DNA of 64,000 bases from an uncultured Bacteroidales bacterium. Lineage in GTDB: Bacteria; Bacteroidota; Bacteroidia; Bacteroidales; Paludibacteraceae. Under the pieces are notes generated by a model. It made no database searches and was not told where the DNA came from. It saw only the letters and a program-made list of their open reading frames with translations. Positions 10,485 through 18,884 of the stretch are shown one piece after another (positions within the stretch are counted from its first letter, which is position 1; each line of letters starts with the position of its first letter). The stretch is taken from positions 1 through 64,000 of the forward strand of contig CAMUYI010000006.1 of the NCBI GenBank assembly GCA_947164985.1, read 5' to 3'. The position numbers were made by a program, and so were the translations under genes.

Positions 10485-10904
10485 TTATAATTTATTGATC
10501 CTTTCAAAAGTGTCAGCCATGATGCCTTGGAACTCTCGGCCGATGTTCTCGCCGAGGAAGTCCCGAAGGTTGAGGACGGACGAGTAATAGCGTTTGCTGA
10601 ACCACGGGCGGCGTTGGCGCACTTTGGTTCGTCCGATATCACCTTTGTTGCCGCGAGGTGTCTCACGACCTGTGCCGTAGTCCTGCCACAAGCCGTACTC
10701 TACGAACTCTTCCGAGATAGTCATCTCGAAGAACCGTCCATCGGCACGTATCGGCAGCGCAGCTACCGAATGCAACAGCCGGCTTGTGTCAATCACCTCC
10801 AGCAACGTGATACGCTCCTGCCATATCTTGATCATCGTCTCGTTCCAGGCGCGAACGTATCGCTCGCGCTCGGTCTGGGCCATATCTTGGGTAACCTCGT
10901 TCAT
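10485..10904 (-). CDS. HK97 gp10-like tail completion protein (putative)
   Basis: Size, position and FVEYGLWQDYGTGRETPRGNKG motif. Confidence 0.4.
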   Translation of the reverse strand: MNEVTQDMAQTERERYVRAWNETMIKIWQERITLLEVIDTSRLLHSVAALPIRADGRFFEMTISEEFVEYGLWQDYGTGRETPRGNKGDIGRTKVRQRRPWFSKRYYSSVLNLRDFLGENIGREFQGIMADTFERINKL

Positions 10905-11974
10905 TACATAAATTCTTGCGTAAATTGATCGGTAAAAATACCCACGCTATAGCTGAACCGCTGCGGGGTTTCACGCTGGTCGCTGAAGATCCATGTGAAG
11001 TTGAGCGTGTTGGCTTCGCCGGGAGCGTCGTTTTGGGCGAACTCATACTCTTTAATCAGTACGCTTGCGTACATTCCGCCAGGCATCTTGAGATGGATAT
11101 CCGTGGATGTGAGAAACTGCTCCAGCCACGTCATGTGGTGGGCAAATAGCGAAGCGGTCTGCACCTCGTAACTACGAGCGTGCCGGATATCGTAATGCAA
11201 CAATTTCCCGCCGACCATCGCCTCTGAATAATCGGTTTCCAGATGGGCGATAGTGGTGGCGGGAAAAGCGACTGCCTCCTCGCAGCCGAAGATGTTCGTA
11301 AATCGGAAGATCTTCGCGTCCGGACATGGCACGAGGTAGAAATGGCAGACGCGGTTGTTGAAAGTCACTGTAAAAGAAAGTAACTGTGTGCCCGCTCCGA
11401 ATTGACTTTGGCACACGGCCTGCTGCTCGGTGGCTAAGATGGCGACGCTGGTAACGCCGTAGCCAAAGCGCCTTCCCGAGACATACTCATACTGCCCGAT
11501 AGAGCCGTCAGGCTTCCGGGCTATACAATTGAATTTGAGTGAAGCTACAGCATAGTTCCCGCTTCCGGCGATGTAGAAAGATAGTACATCCTGCCCATGC
11601 ATCGTGATCAAGCGGTGGGTGTTGGTGGTCAGGAACGAATTGGCGATAAAATCTGCAACCGGGGTTGTAAGGCACTTGGATTTGCAGAATAGCACATGAC
11701 ATATTGCTGAAGATGTTTGACTTCCTGCTGTAAGTAAGATTTGAACGGCAGAATAAACTTTATAGTTTTGCTCCATTGCCTGTTCAATGCAGGAAGCCAG
11801 ATTGCGCACGGTTATTCTGCCTCCTACCGTATAATAACGTGTGGAAAGTGCGGTAGTGCCGTCCACAAGGAGGTTGAAAGAGATATACGATTGGTCGGAT
11901 GTAGCGGAGATTTCCGGAAAGTTACAAGAATAGAAATTCTCGCCATCGATCACAGTTTGTAAAGTTAAAGCCAT
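10904..11974 (-). CDS. Phage virion-associated protein, unknown
   Basis: Start at MALTLQTVIDGENFYS; late-type promoter directly upstream. Confidence 0.45.
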   Translation of the reverse strand: MALTLQTVIDGENFYSCNFPEISATSDQSYISFNLLVDGTTALSTRYYTVGGRITVRNLASCIEQAMEQNYKVYSAVQILLTAGSQTSSAICHVLFCKSKCLTTPVADFIANSFLTTNTHRLITMHGQDVLSFYIAGSGNYAVASLKFNCIARKPDGSIGQYEYVSGRRFGYGVTSVAILATEQQAVCQSQFGAGTQLLSFTVTFNNRVCHFYLVPCPDAKIFRFTNIFGCEEAVAFPATTIAHLETDYSEAMVGGKLLHYDIRHARSYEVQTASLFAHHMTWLEQFLTSTDIHLKMPGGMYASVLIKEYEFAQNDAPGEANTLNFTWIFSDQRETPQRFSYSVGIFTDQFTQEFM

Positions 11975-11992
11975 ACCTTTGCTAATTTTTTG

Positions 11993-12027
11993 CAAAGATA
12001 CGGCTTTACTGATAAAAATGAAAAGAC
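11993..12027 (-). promoter_or_regulatory. Late-class promoter GTCTTTTC-N19-TATCTTTG
   Basis: GAAAAGAC 12020-12027 and CAAAGATA 11993-12000 on the + strand. Confidence 0.75.
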
Positions 12028-12040
12028 AGGCTTTTTGGCA

Positions 12041-12385
12041 CTACCGGATGGTATAAACTACGGTGTAGCCGTAGCCTTGGCAAATCTGTTTGCCGCGGAT
12101 GGTATAAGCGACGTTGTAGCCATAACCATTGCACACCTTATCATCGCGGATGGTGTATGCGACATTGTACCCATACCCATCGCATACCTTATCGCCTCGG
12201 AGGGTATAGACGACGGTGTAACCATAGCCCTGACAGACGTGGACGCCACGGATGGTGTACACCACATCGTAACCATAGCCCCTGCAGATGCGCGTGTTCC
12301 CCGTCGATCCTCCGGGACTGACACCGGTCGATTCACACGCGCAGAAGCACAACAAGGCGATAAGTATGTAGAGCAGTTTTTTCAT
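12041..12385 (-). CDS. Small lipoprotein with five 17-aa CxGYGYxVxYTIR repeats
   Basis: Signal/lipobox CFCACES then ICRGYGYDVVYTIRGVH VCQGYGYTVVYTLRGDK VCDGYGYNVAYTIRDDK VCNGYGYNVAYTIRGKQ ICQGYGYTVVYTIR. Confidence 0.75.
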   Translation of the reverse strand: MKKLLYILIALLCFCACESTGVSPGGSTGNTRICRGYGYDVVYTIRGVHVCQGYGYTVVYTLRGDKVCDGYGYNVAYTIRDDKVCNGYGYNVAYTIRGKQICQGYGYTVVYTIR

Positions 12386-12807
12386 TTCTTTTTGGGGTCT
12401 AAATCATCATCAGGCAGCGTGGGAATACCTGCTAAAAACTCTCTGGGAGGAACGGGCATACCCATTGTGACTTCCTCTTTCCCGAATTCCCATTCGTCTG
12501 GAGCTACCACATCACCCATCAATATGTGGTGCTCACCATCGTCGCTATCATCGTCGGGCATATTGACTAACGTAAATAGCACTCGTTTCTCCTCGTCTGT
12601 CAGCACATCAAGGTTCACTTTCTTTCCCTCTGCCTCCATGGCATCGATCTGCTGCTGAAGGGCATCCAACTCCGCATCGCAAAGCGGACATGTGCCGGGG
12701 CAATCACCTTTATGCGTACACTCCCGCGTCTCATACGGGATACCATTCGCGTCAGCTATCTTTTGGCGAATGGATTTCAAAATCTCACATAACTCTTTTC
12801 CTTTCAT
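12382..12807 (-). CDS. Cys-motif acidic protein coupled to radical SAM enzyme
   Basis: CTHKGDCPGTCPLCDAE (CX5CX3CX2C) N-terminal motif; 4-bp overlaps with genes on both sides. Confidence 0.65.
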   Translation of the reverse strand: MKGKELCEILKSIRQKIADANGIPYETRECTHKGDCPGTCPLCDAELDALQQQIDAMEAEGKKVNLDVLTDEEKRVLFTLVNMPDDDSDDGEHHILMGDVVAPDEWEFGKEEVTMGMPVPPREFLAGIPTLPDDDLDPKKK

Positions 12808-13421
12808 TGCTTCGGTGTTTTATAGGTGAATAAATCAAAATGTGTAAATCCCATCGCTTGCAGATAGGACATACTCTCCTTGCGATCCTCATCGTCATTG
12901 TAACTCTCAATGAGCGGTAGCCGAACGACCACCTTATCCTGTATCTCTTTCAGAGCAAAATGGTTCATGTTCCCCTTCACGCGGTAGTTATCCTGCCCCG
13001 TGTACGCAAGGTACGTGAACCAGTCCCAAGACTTGATATCTACTATCCATTGGTCCACAATGGGAATAAGCGCTTGTACATGCTCCAAGGGCACGTTCAG
13101 CGAGGTCTCGACGCGTATCTTCCAACCGTTCCGGTTGAGTTGAGCAAACTCGCTGATGAACTCGCTGCGCAGGCAGGGCTCACCACCTCCGAACGTGACC
13201 CCTCCGCCCGTGGCGCGAAAATACAAGTCGTCCTTCCGTACGCGCTCGTACAACTCCTCCGGGGTCATCTCGTGCCCCTGAGGAATAGCCCCAAGCGTAT
13301 CGGCATTAAGGCAGTACTTGCAGCGCAGCGGGCAACCATAGAACGTGACCAAGGTGGTGATCCCGTTCCCGTCCGTGCCAGGCCGCAATCGCGATATAGC
13401 ATGTATCGGTGCTTTAGTCAT
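12804..13421 (-). CDS. Radical SAM protein (PFL-activase-like, single 4Fe-4S)
   Basis: FYGCPLRCKYCLN (CX3CX2C) and GGGVTFGGGEP motifs. Confidence 0.88.
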   Translation of the reverse strand: MTKAPIHAISRLRPGTDGNGITTLVTFYGCPLRCKYCLNADTLGAIPQGHEMTPEELYERVRKDDLYFRATGGGVTFGGGEPCLRSEFISEFAQLNRNGWKIRVETSLNVPLEHVQALIPIVDQWIVDIKSWDWFTYLAYTGQDNYRVKGNMNHFALKEIQDKVVVRLPLIESYNDDEDRKESMSYLQAMGFTHFDLFTYKTPKQ

Positions 13422-13430
13422 AGTCTAATT

Positions 13431-13649
13431 TCAGTGCAAAATAGCAGAATAATATATAATCCTATCAAGGGTAAAACTTGGCGGGAGACCATGCTCTACG
13501 TTATAGATAATTTCACTATCGGGTATCTCGGCATGTATTTGGCGTTTCTCCTCCTCCGTAAACGAGGGTCCATAGCGACATGCATCGAGACCCTTTGATA
13601 ACTCCTCGAAATACACTTGGCGATGCTTTGCTAATTCTTCAGCTGACAT
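13431..13649 (-). CDS. Small hypothetical protein (72 aa)
   Basis: ORF MSAEELAKHRQVYFEELSKG; follows the upstream gene by 4 bp. Confidence 0.45.
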   Translation of the reverse strand: MSAEELAKHRQVYFEELSKGLDACRYGPSFTEEEKRQIHAEIPDSEIIYNVEHGLPPSFTLDRIIYYSAILH

Positions 13650-13653
13650 ACTA

Positions 13654-14289
13654 TCAGAAATTGAAAGATAAACCTGCACCGTTGCCGGTGTAGTTGATAT
13701 TCATTTCGGCGATACGCTTGCCATGTACATTGAGCGGTATGCCGACAATGGTAAGGGCTGCACCCATCGGAAGGAGAACATAGCCCGCTGCTGCGCAGTT
13801 AGCTTTAGTCTTCAGCTTCGAAACATCCGTAGTGTTTGTTCCCGAATTGCCGACACCTACTAATATTGCGCCTACGATGGCGGATGGAATACCGATGCCC
13901 ATACAGACACCACCGGTCTTTTTAAGTGCACTGCCAATCACCAGATTGGGATTGGCAGCTCTCTCTCCTACTAACTGTGCATGTGCCTCTTGTTCCGCAC
14001 GCATCTTGTCTAACTTAGCCTGGGCTTTAGCTGAGGGAACAAACTTTCCGTCCACTACATCGTAGCGACCAATTCCGGAAACGGAGAAATACTTTACCCG
14101 TTCCGGTCTGATCTCCAGAGCTTTGTGGGTGGTCGTGTAGTACGGCTCAACTACCAGCAATGTGTCGTTTTGACTAACAAGCACTCCTTCGACAGAACCG
14201 CCATTGGTAAAGTTAACAACAACGTTCACTGCGAGAGCAGATACCGATGTGGCAATAGCCATCATCATAACAAGTAAAATCTTTTTCAT
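13654..14289 (-). CDS. Exported/membrane hypothetical protein
   Basis: Signal peptide and two C-terminal hydrophobic segments. Confidence 0.5.
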   Translation of the reverse strand: MKKILLVMMMAIATSVSALAVNVVVNFTNGGSVEGVLVSQNDTLLVVEPYYTTTHKALEIRPERVKYFSVSGIGRYDVVDGKFVPSAKAQAKLDKMRAEQEAHAQLVGERAANPNLVIGSALKKTGGVCMGIGIPSAIVGAILVGVGNSGTNTTDVSKLKTKANCAAAGYVLLPMGAALTIVGIPLNVHGKRIAEMNINYTGNGAGLSFNF

Positions 14290-14307
14290 AAGGCATTTTA
14301 ATTTGGG

Positions 14308-14691
14308 TCAATATGAATATTCATAAACGGTCCCGTCTAATGTGACAGTATTATTAGAAGGGTTATAACTACCAGAATAAGCTTCAGTTCCACGAACAGA
14401 CGATTTCCAATAAGTACTATTGTCGTGAATAACTGTAATTTGATTGCCGGCCACGCTCCACTTCATGTGACCATATCTATTATGCTCATAACCTGTATAG
14501 GTCTTTCTCATGTAGTCGATTTCAAAAGAACCTTTTGAGTGGAATGTGGCATAAACCGAAATACTTCCAATTGAACTGCCTCCATAGGAGCTGTACGTAT
14601 GACCGGCGATTGGATGATCGATGTCAGCTTGGCACCCAGTGAAAGTTAATGCTAATAGCACTGCTATCAGTGCAAAATAAAACTTCTTCAT
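14308..14691 (-). CDS. Lipoprotein, paralog of 36044-36418
   Basis: Lipobox ALTFTGCQAD; shares GHTY...STYW...RG...LDG pattern with the second copy. Confidence 0.65.
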   Translation of the reverse strand: MKKFYFALIAVLLALTFTGCQADIDHPIAGHTYSSYGGSSIGSISVYATFHSKGSFEIDYMRKTYTGYEHNRYGHMKWSVAGNQITVIHDNSTYWKSSVRGTEAYSGSYNPSNNTVTLDGTVYEYSY

Positions 14692-14708
14692 AAGGTAATA
14701 AATTTAGA

Positions 14709-15386
14709 TTATTTAGCAACTTGGTTTGACAGATACCATGTGACCGTCACGCTCTCGCCACCGACGAGATCTTCCGGCGTGATGTCCAGCGAGTTCTCCA
14801 TGCATACAGCAGCCTCCTCCGCGCAACCGATATTGCGCGCTTGCGAGTAGAAATGGATTTCCTGCTCGCTATAGTCGATGGACTTCACGAGACCCAACGA
14901 GCAACCGGCAGCAGTAGCCATGATCTTTGCCTTCTCGGTTGCGTCCTTCACGGCGCGCTCTAACATCTTCAGCTGATGCGGACGCGGGTCCTTGACCGTG
15001 TAACCGATATTGATCTCCACGTCCGTCAGGTTCTCACCCAGTCCACGGACAATTTTTGTCAAAAGCGCATTGTCCATGCCGAGGTCAATCTGGATGCGCT
15101 GGTCGAGTTCAAAACCATCAAACTCCTGCTCACCGGTGTAATGACCTTTGTCGTACACATTGTGATAGTGCTTGTCAATGGAGAAATGGGTAGTCTTGGG
15201 ATGCGACTTTGGCAGACCACATTTAGTCACCACCTCTCCGATGTCCTTGAGGTTGGCTTCCGCCATCTGATATGCCGTGTCATACGAGCGTAATATACTA
15301 TTGATCTTGACCTCCACGCGTGTGACGTCAGGCACTACGTGTATGTTTCCCCGTCCGGTGACGGCAATAATTTTCTCTGCTTCCAT
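14709..15386 (-). CDS. SIMPL (DUF541) domain protein
   Basis: ITVTGRGNIHVVPDVTRVEV-like N-terminus and internal repeats typical of SIMPL proteins. Confidence 0.8.
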   Translation of the reverse strand: MEAEKIIAVTGRGNIHVVPDVTRVEVKINSILRSYDTAYQMAEANLKDIGEVVTKCGLPKSHPKTTHFSIDKHYHNVYDKGHYTGEQEFDGFELDQRIQIDLGMDNALLTKIVRGLGENLTDVEINIGYTVKDPRPHQLKMLERAVKDATEKAKIMATAAGCSLGLVKSIDYSEQEIHFYSQARNIGCAEEAAVCMENSLDITPEDLVGGESVTVTWYLSNQVAK

Positions 15387-15388
15387 GA

Positions 15389-15724
15389 TTATTTCTCCTT
15401 TCTTTTAATGTAAATAACTATATCCATCTGCTGCTCGGGATGTGCGGTGGGATCAACTGCCTGGATGCGGGCTTCGAAGATGTCATCATAACCGAGGTCG
15501 AGCAGCTTGGAGATGGTCTCGTTCTGCTGACGAGGGATGTAACCGATGTGCGTGTCGCCAAAGAAGATTGCGACCGCCTTATGGTCGTGCGGGTTCTCGT
15601 CCTCACGCACCAGACGTACTTTCTTGCCGACCTTGAGTTGGCTGAACACCTCAACGCCCTCACAGTACGTGAATGCTGCTACATTGCAGCTCAGGAAATG
15701 CTCCTTGTCATGCTTGATTTTCAT
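15389..15724 (-). CDS. HIRAN domain protein
   Basis: VRLVREDENPHDHKAVAIFFGDTHIGYIPRQQNETISKLLDLG. Confidence 0.85.
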   Translation of the reverse strand: MKIKHDKEHFLSCNVAAFTYCEGVEVFSQLKVGKKVRLVREDENPHDHKAVAIFFGDTHIGYIPRQQNETISKLLDLGYDDIFEARIQAVDPTAHPEQQMDIVIYIKRKEK

Positions 15725-15746
15725 AGTAACCTCCTATTTAAAAGTT

Positions 15747-15893
15747 TTAGAAATCATTTTCTTCATAGCTGTCGAAGCCATACATACCATCGTGATCGTC
15801 TTGGCTTCCGCAATTCCAATCGTCAGCATCCGTCCAATTGCCGGAGCGTGTGGGACGTTCGTCCGAACCAAATAAGAAATCAAATAGTGCCAT
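15747..15893 (-). CDS. 48-aa acidic small protein
   Basis: MALFDFLFGSDERPTRSGNWTDADDWNCGSQDDHDGMYGFDSYEENDF; preceded by TTTAAATAGGAGGTAGTT. Confidence 0.5.
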   Translation of the reverse strand: MALFDFLFGSDERPTRSGNWTDADDWNCGSQDDHDGMYGFDSYEENDF

Positions 15894-15914
15894 AACTACC
15901 TCCTATTTAAAGGA

Positions 15915-16001
15915 TTAAACAAACAATAAAATTCCGGCAACGAAAAACATGCCGATGATGCTGATGGTATCCATTACCATATTCTTAATACTGCTCTCCA
16001 T
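15915..16001 (-). CDS. 28-aa single-TM microprotein
   Basis: MESSIKNMVMDTISIIGMFFVAGILLFV within the cargo operon. Confidence 0.45.
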   Translation of the reverse strand: MESSIKNMVMDTISIIGMFFVAGILLFV

Positions 16002-16018
16002 ATTACCAGATATTAAAA

Positions 16019-16219
16019 TTACTTATCCAAAATTTTTTTTAGTAGCCACATCAGTAAACCAACTATAGCTACGGCAATAACCACTGATAGAAACCAAATT
16101 CCACCATTCCATTCCACACCCATATCAGAGCAGAACATGTTTGACAAAAATCCAATACATAACACTGCTATCACTATATCGACAATGATACTCAAAAATG
16201 TGAACATACAACCATCCAT
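16019..16219 (-). CDS. 66-aa small membrane protein
   Basis: Two hydrophobic segments; directly downstream of a conserved promoter. Confidence 0.55.
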   Translation of the reverse strand: MDGCMFTFLSIIVDIVIAVLCIGFLSNMFCSDMGVEWNGGIWFLSVVIAVAIVGLLMWLLKKILDK

Positions 16220-16244
16220 AACGCGTGATTTTTAATTGACGGTG

Positions 16245-16310
16245 CAAAATTACTACCAACTATATGTCACAAGGAGTCCGATGCTCGAAAAAAATGAAAA
16301 AAAAATGCAC
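16245..16310 (-). promoter_or_regulatory. Cargo-operon promoter (P1) with conserved 34-bp upstream element
   Basis: TAATTTTG at 16245-16252 plus TATGTCACAAGGAGTCCGATGCTCGAAAAAAATG (16263-16296), duplicated at 55834-55867. Confidence 0.7.
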
Positions 16311-16350
16311 TTTTTCATGGAAATCGTGCATTTTCTTCATTTTTTGACCC

Positions 16351-16429
16351 GCGTTAGGGATTGAAACGGGCAAACTTGGTACGTAGTGCGGTAACCCCTG
16401 CAAAGCCCGACGGCTATGCCGGAACGCCC
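16351..16429. other. Structured GCGTTAGGGATTG...AACGCCC element, copy 1
   Basis: Similar ends and core at 33472-33593; GCGTT/AACGC can close the element. Confidence 0.5.
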
Positions 16430-16442
16430 AAAGGATAATAGT

Positions 16443-18083
16443 CTAACTAATGCCGGATGAGAAGACGCTGCCTTCGGTCAGCACCTCTTGCGGGAACTTT
16501 TCGCAACCGATAAAAAGCGTGTCAAACGCGTCTGTGCCATCGGTGCGGTGTTCCAGCAAATCCTCCTCCGTCTCCGCCAATTTCTCGCCGGACTTGTTTT
16601 TGCGGAAGCCGAGTCGCCCTCGGCTGACTCCGGCAGTTTGGATGGCGAGGAGGAGATCATCATTATTTTGGCGGTTGAAGAACGGCATGAGGTTCTGCAA
16701 GCCCTTAAACGCATTATTGATGAGAAGGTATTTCTCATCGTGGCGCATGGGTTGACCCAGATAGACGTCTATCACGCGCCAACCGCGCTCCTCAAACTGC
16801 GTTTTGATCACCCAATGGAAATCCTGGGTGTTGACGGCGTAGTTAGAACCGAGTGCCGTAGCGTCGTAGTAAAAGACCACTGTCTTGTTCCGATGCTCCG
16901 CGTAGTAATGGCAGAAATCGGCTATCAGTTCGGGCAGCTTGCGCTCGAACTTGACATAGAACGATTTGATGACATTGAGACGGCGACCTGCAATCTGGCC
17001 CGCGACTATCCAGTTGATATTGGCATTGTAGTCCATGCCAATACAGATAGGAGCGTCCGGATTGACATCCTTGTCAGCTCCCGAGGAGTTGACTACGATG
17101 TTCTTGCCGGACTCAATGTTCTGCCATACTTTATCGAGATACTCGAAGTTGGAAGCATCGTACTTATGCGATTCGCGCATCGACGAATAGAAACCATCTT
17201 TGGCTATGCCAATCTGCTTGCAGAGGATGGATGTCTGAAAAGTGAGCGGTGTCAAGTCGCGCTTCATCTGCTTGATATAGTTCTCACCCAATAGCTGCAG
17301 GTTCTCGATGGATGAGTACTCCTTGTAGTACACTGCCACGGAGCGCAGTTGGTTGAGTTGCCGGTCGAGCTTACGAATGCGAGATTGGCAATAAGCAGGT
17401 GGCTCTATGCCTTTAGCGCGACAGTCACGCACCCGCTCCTTGAGTTCGTAGATACGCAGAATAAGCGCCTCGATAGCGGCTATCAGCTCGGGGTCCATTT
17501 TCTCCTTGTAGTGGAGGAACCACGAGCCTTTCTTCGTCTGCGGCATATCGGACAAGATCATTATCGAGTGATTGAATGAGTGGCGCCCGAAGTAAGACTT
17601 GATGCCACCATTGGCAGGAAGGGTCTCGTCCTTGAGCTTTTCATAATCGATGAACTTGGCCTCGTCCACGAGTAACCAAGACAGCGTAAGCGAGTTGGAC
17701 GAGCCCGGTCTGTCCTGCGAGATAATGACGGCTCGTGAGCCGTTGTAGAAAGATATGACGTGCTCATAATCGGTGGGCTCAATGATGGCGGACCCGAACG
17801 ACTTAGGCGGGCGTCGTCCGACCACATAGTGCACACCGGGCAACAAACCCCATCGGCGCCAAGCGGCAAGTAGTCCCGGAATGGTATTGGTAAGACCATG
17901 CTTGAATGTAGGGACTACGATGCCGCCTGTTGATCCGGGCATGCGCTGCATGTTCCGATACACAAAGGGCGAAGCGATACTATCCGTTTTGCCGGTACGA
18001 CGCCCGGCTACAATAACGGTAGTGTTCGCTCCGATGAGCTGCGTCAAGCGCTGCGGTTTGTTGAAATATACATCGTGTTTCAT
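16443..18083 (-). CDS. terL: Terminase large subunit
   Basis: Walker A-like VAGRRTGKTDS, Walker B-like LSWLLVDEAKFID, C-terminal nuclease-like region; start chosen at MKHDVYFNKPQ. Confidence 0.88.
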   Translation of the reverse strand: MKHDVYFNKPQRLTQLIGANTTVIVAGRRTGKTDSIASPFVYRNMQRMPGSTGGIVVPTFKHGLTNTIPGLLAAWRRWGLLPGVHYVVGRRPPKSFGSAIIEPTDYEHVISFYNGSRAVIISQDRPGSSNSLTLSWLLVDEAKFIDYEKLKDETLPANGGIKSYFGRHSFNHSIMILSDMPQTKKGSWFLHYKEKMDPELIAAIEALILRIYELKERVRDCRAKGIEPPAYCQSRIRKLDRQLNQLRSVAVYYKEYSSIENLQLLGENYIKQMKRDLTPLTFQTSILCKQIGIAKDGFYSSMRESHKYDASNFEYLDKVWQNIESGKNIVVNSSGADKDVNPDAPICIGMDYNANINWIVAGQIAGRRLNVIKSFYVKFERKLPELIADFCHYYAEHRNKTVVFYYDATALGSNYAVNTQDFHWVIKTQFEERGWRVIDVYLGQPMRHDEKYLLINNAFKGLQNLMPFFNRQNNDDLLLAIQTAGVSRGRLGFRKNKSGEKLAETEEDLLEHRTDGTDAFDTLFIGCEKFPQEVLTEGSVFSSGIS

Positions 18084-18128
18084 AACAAAATTTGCATATA
18101 TCAAAAAAAAGTTGTAACTTTGCACCCG

Positions 18129-18260
18129 AATTCGAATCCTAGCGGATGCTTGCATAGGTTGGGTAGCTGACTAATCCCACTATTGTAGTTACTCCGTCAA
18201 CAATTGAGAGAAAGGAAGTAATAGCCGCAATGGTTGTAGCAAGCACCTTTCTCTTTTTTT
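18129..18260 (+). ncRNA. Candidate plus-strand small RNA between terminase-region genes
   Basis: Promoter TTTG(18091)-N20-TAACTTTG(18115-18122); 3' stem GAGAAAGG/CCTTTCTC followed by T7. Confidence 0.6.
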
Positions 18261-18873
18261 ATGTCTCTGGCTCGTCCGTAGGTTCTGCAAACAACTCCGC
18301 TTCCTCCAAATCAGCCTCCTCGCATTCCACATCCTCAATGTCCTCGCTGCCATACTTTCGCAGCAAGGCAGCTATCTTCTCATCCAGATGCGGAATAGCG
18401 CGGATACCGAGCACGGCAGGATTGCTCGTGGCGGTGAAAGGCTGAATAACAATCTTGTCATAAGGCATAGCCTGCTCGTCCTCTAAATCGACACGATTGT
18501 ACTTGGCGTATGAGGAAGCGGCTCGCTCCATCGTCTTGGTATCCTTACGTGCCTTGGCCATGCGGTAGGTCTCAAGCAACATCTCATTGGCTTTCCATCG
18601 GTGGAAATCACGGCTCGCTTGCGAGAGCGTGGGTAGCAGTTTCTTGATGAGCGCAAGATCTTCATACGACTGCGACCGACTCAACTGATAACGCGACCGG
18701 CATTGCTCGATAAACTGCCTGTCGTGTGCATCCGGATTGGAAAGCATCCAGTTATACATATCGCGCAAACGAATGACATGGACCACCTGTGCGTCCGTGT
18801 ATCGTGTGCGTAACTCCTGCTCAGACGTGAATAGATCACGTGTGGCTACATCTATGATGGCGGGTAATGGCAT
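18259..18873 (-). CDS. Phage protein, possible terminase small subunit/DNA-binding
   Basis: Helical protein upstream of terL with acidic C-terminus. Confidence 0.45.
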   Translation of the reverse strand: MPLPAIIDVATRDLFTSEQELRTRYTDAQVVHVIRLRDMYNWMLSNPDAHDRQFIEQCRSRYQLSRSQSYEDLALIKKLLPTLSQASRDFHRWKANEMLLETYRMAKARKDTKTMERAASSYAKYNRVDLEDEQAMPYDKIVIQPFTATSNPAVLGIRAIPHLDEKIAALLRKYGSEDIEDVECEEADLEEAELFAEPTDEPET

Positions 18874-18884
18874 AGGCTCAAAAA

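Noticed and set aside
18123-18200. tRNA in the terminase intergenic gap (ATTCGAAT-like T-loop)
   Set aside because: No consistent D-arm, anticodon arm and acceptor pairing; the promoter plus terminator fit an sRNA better.
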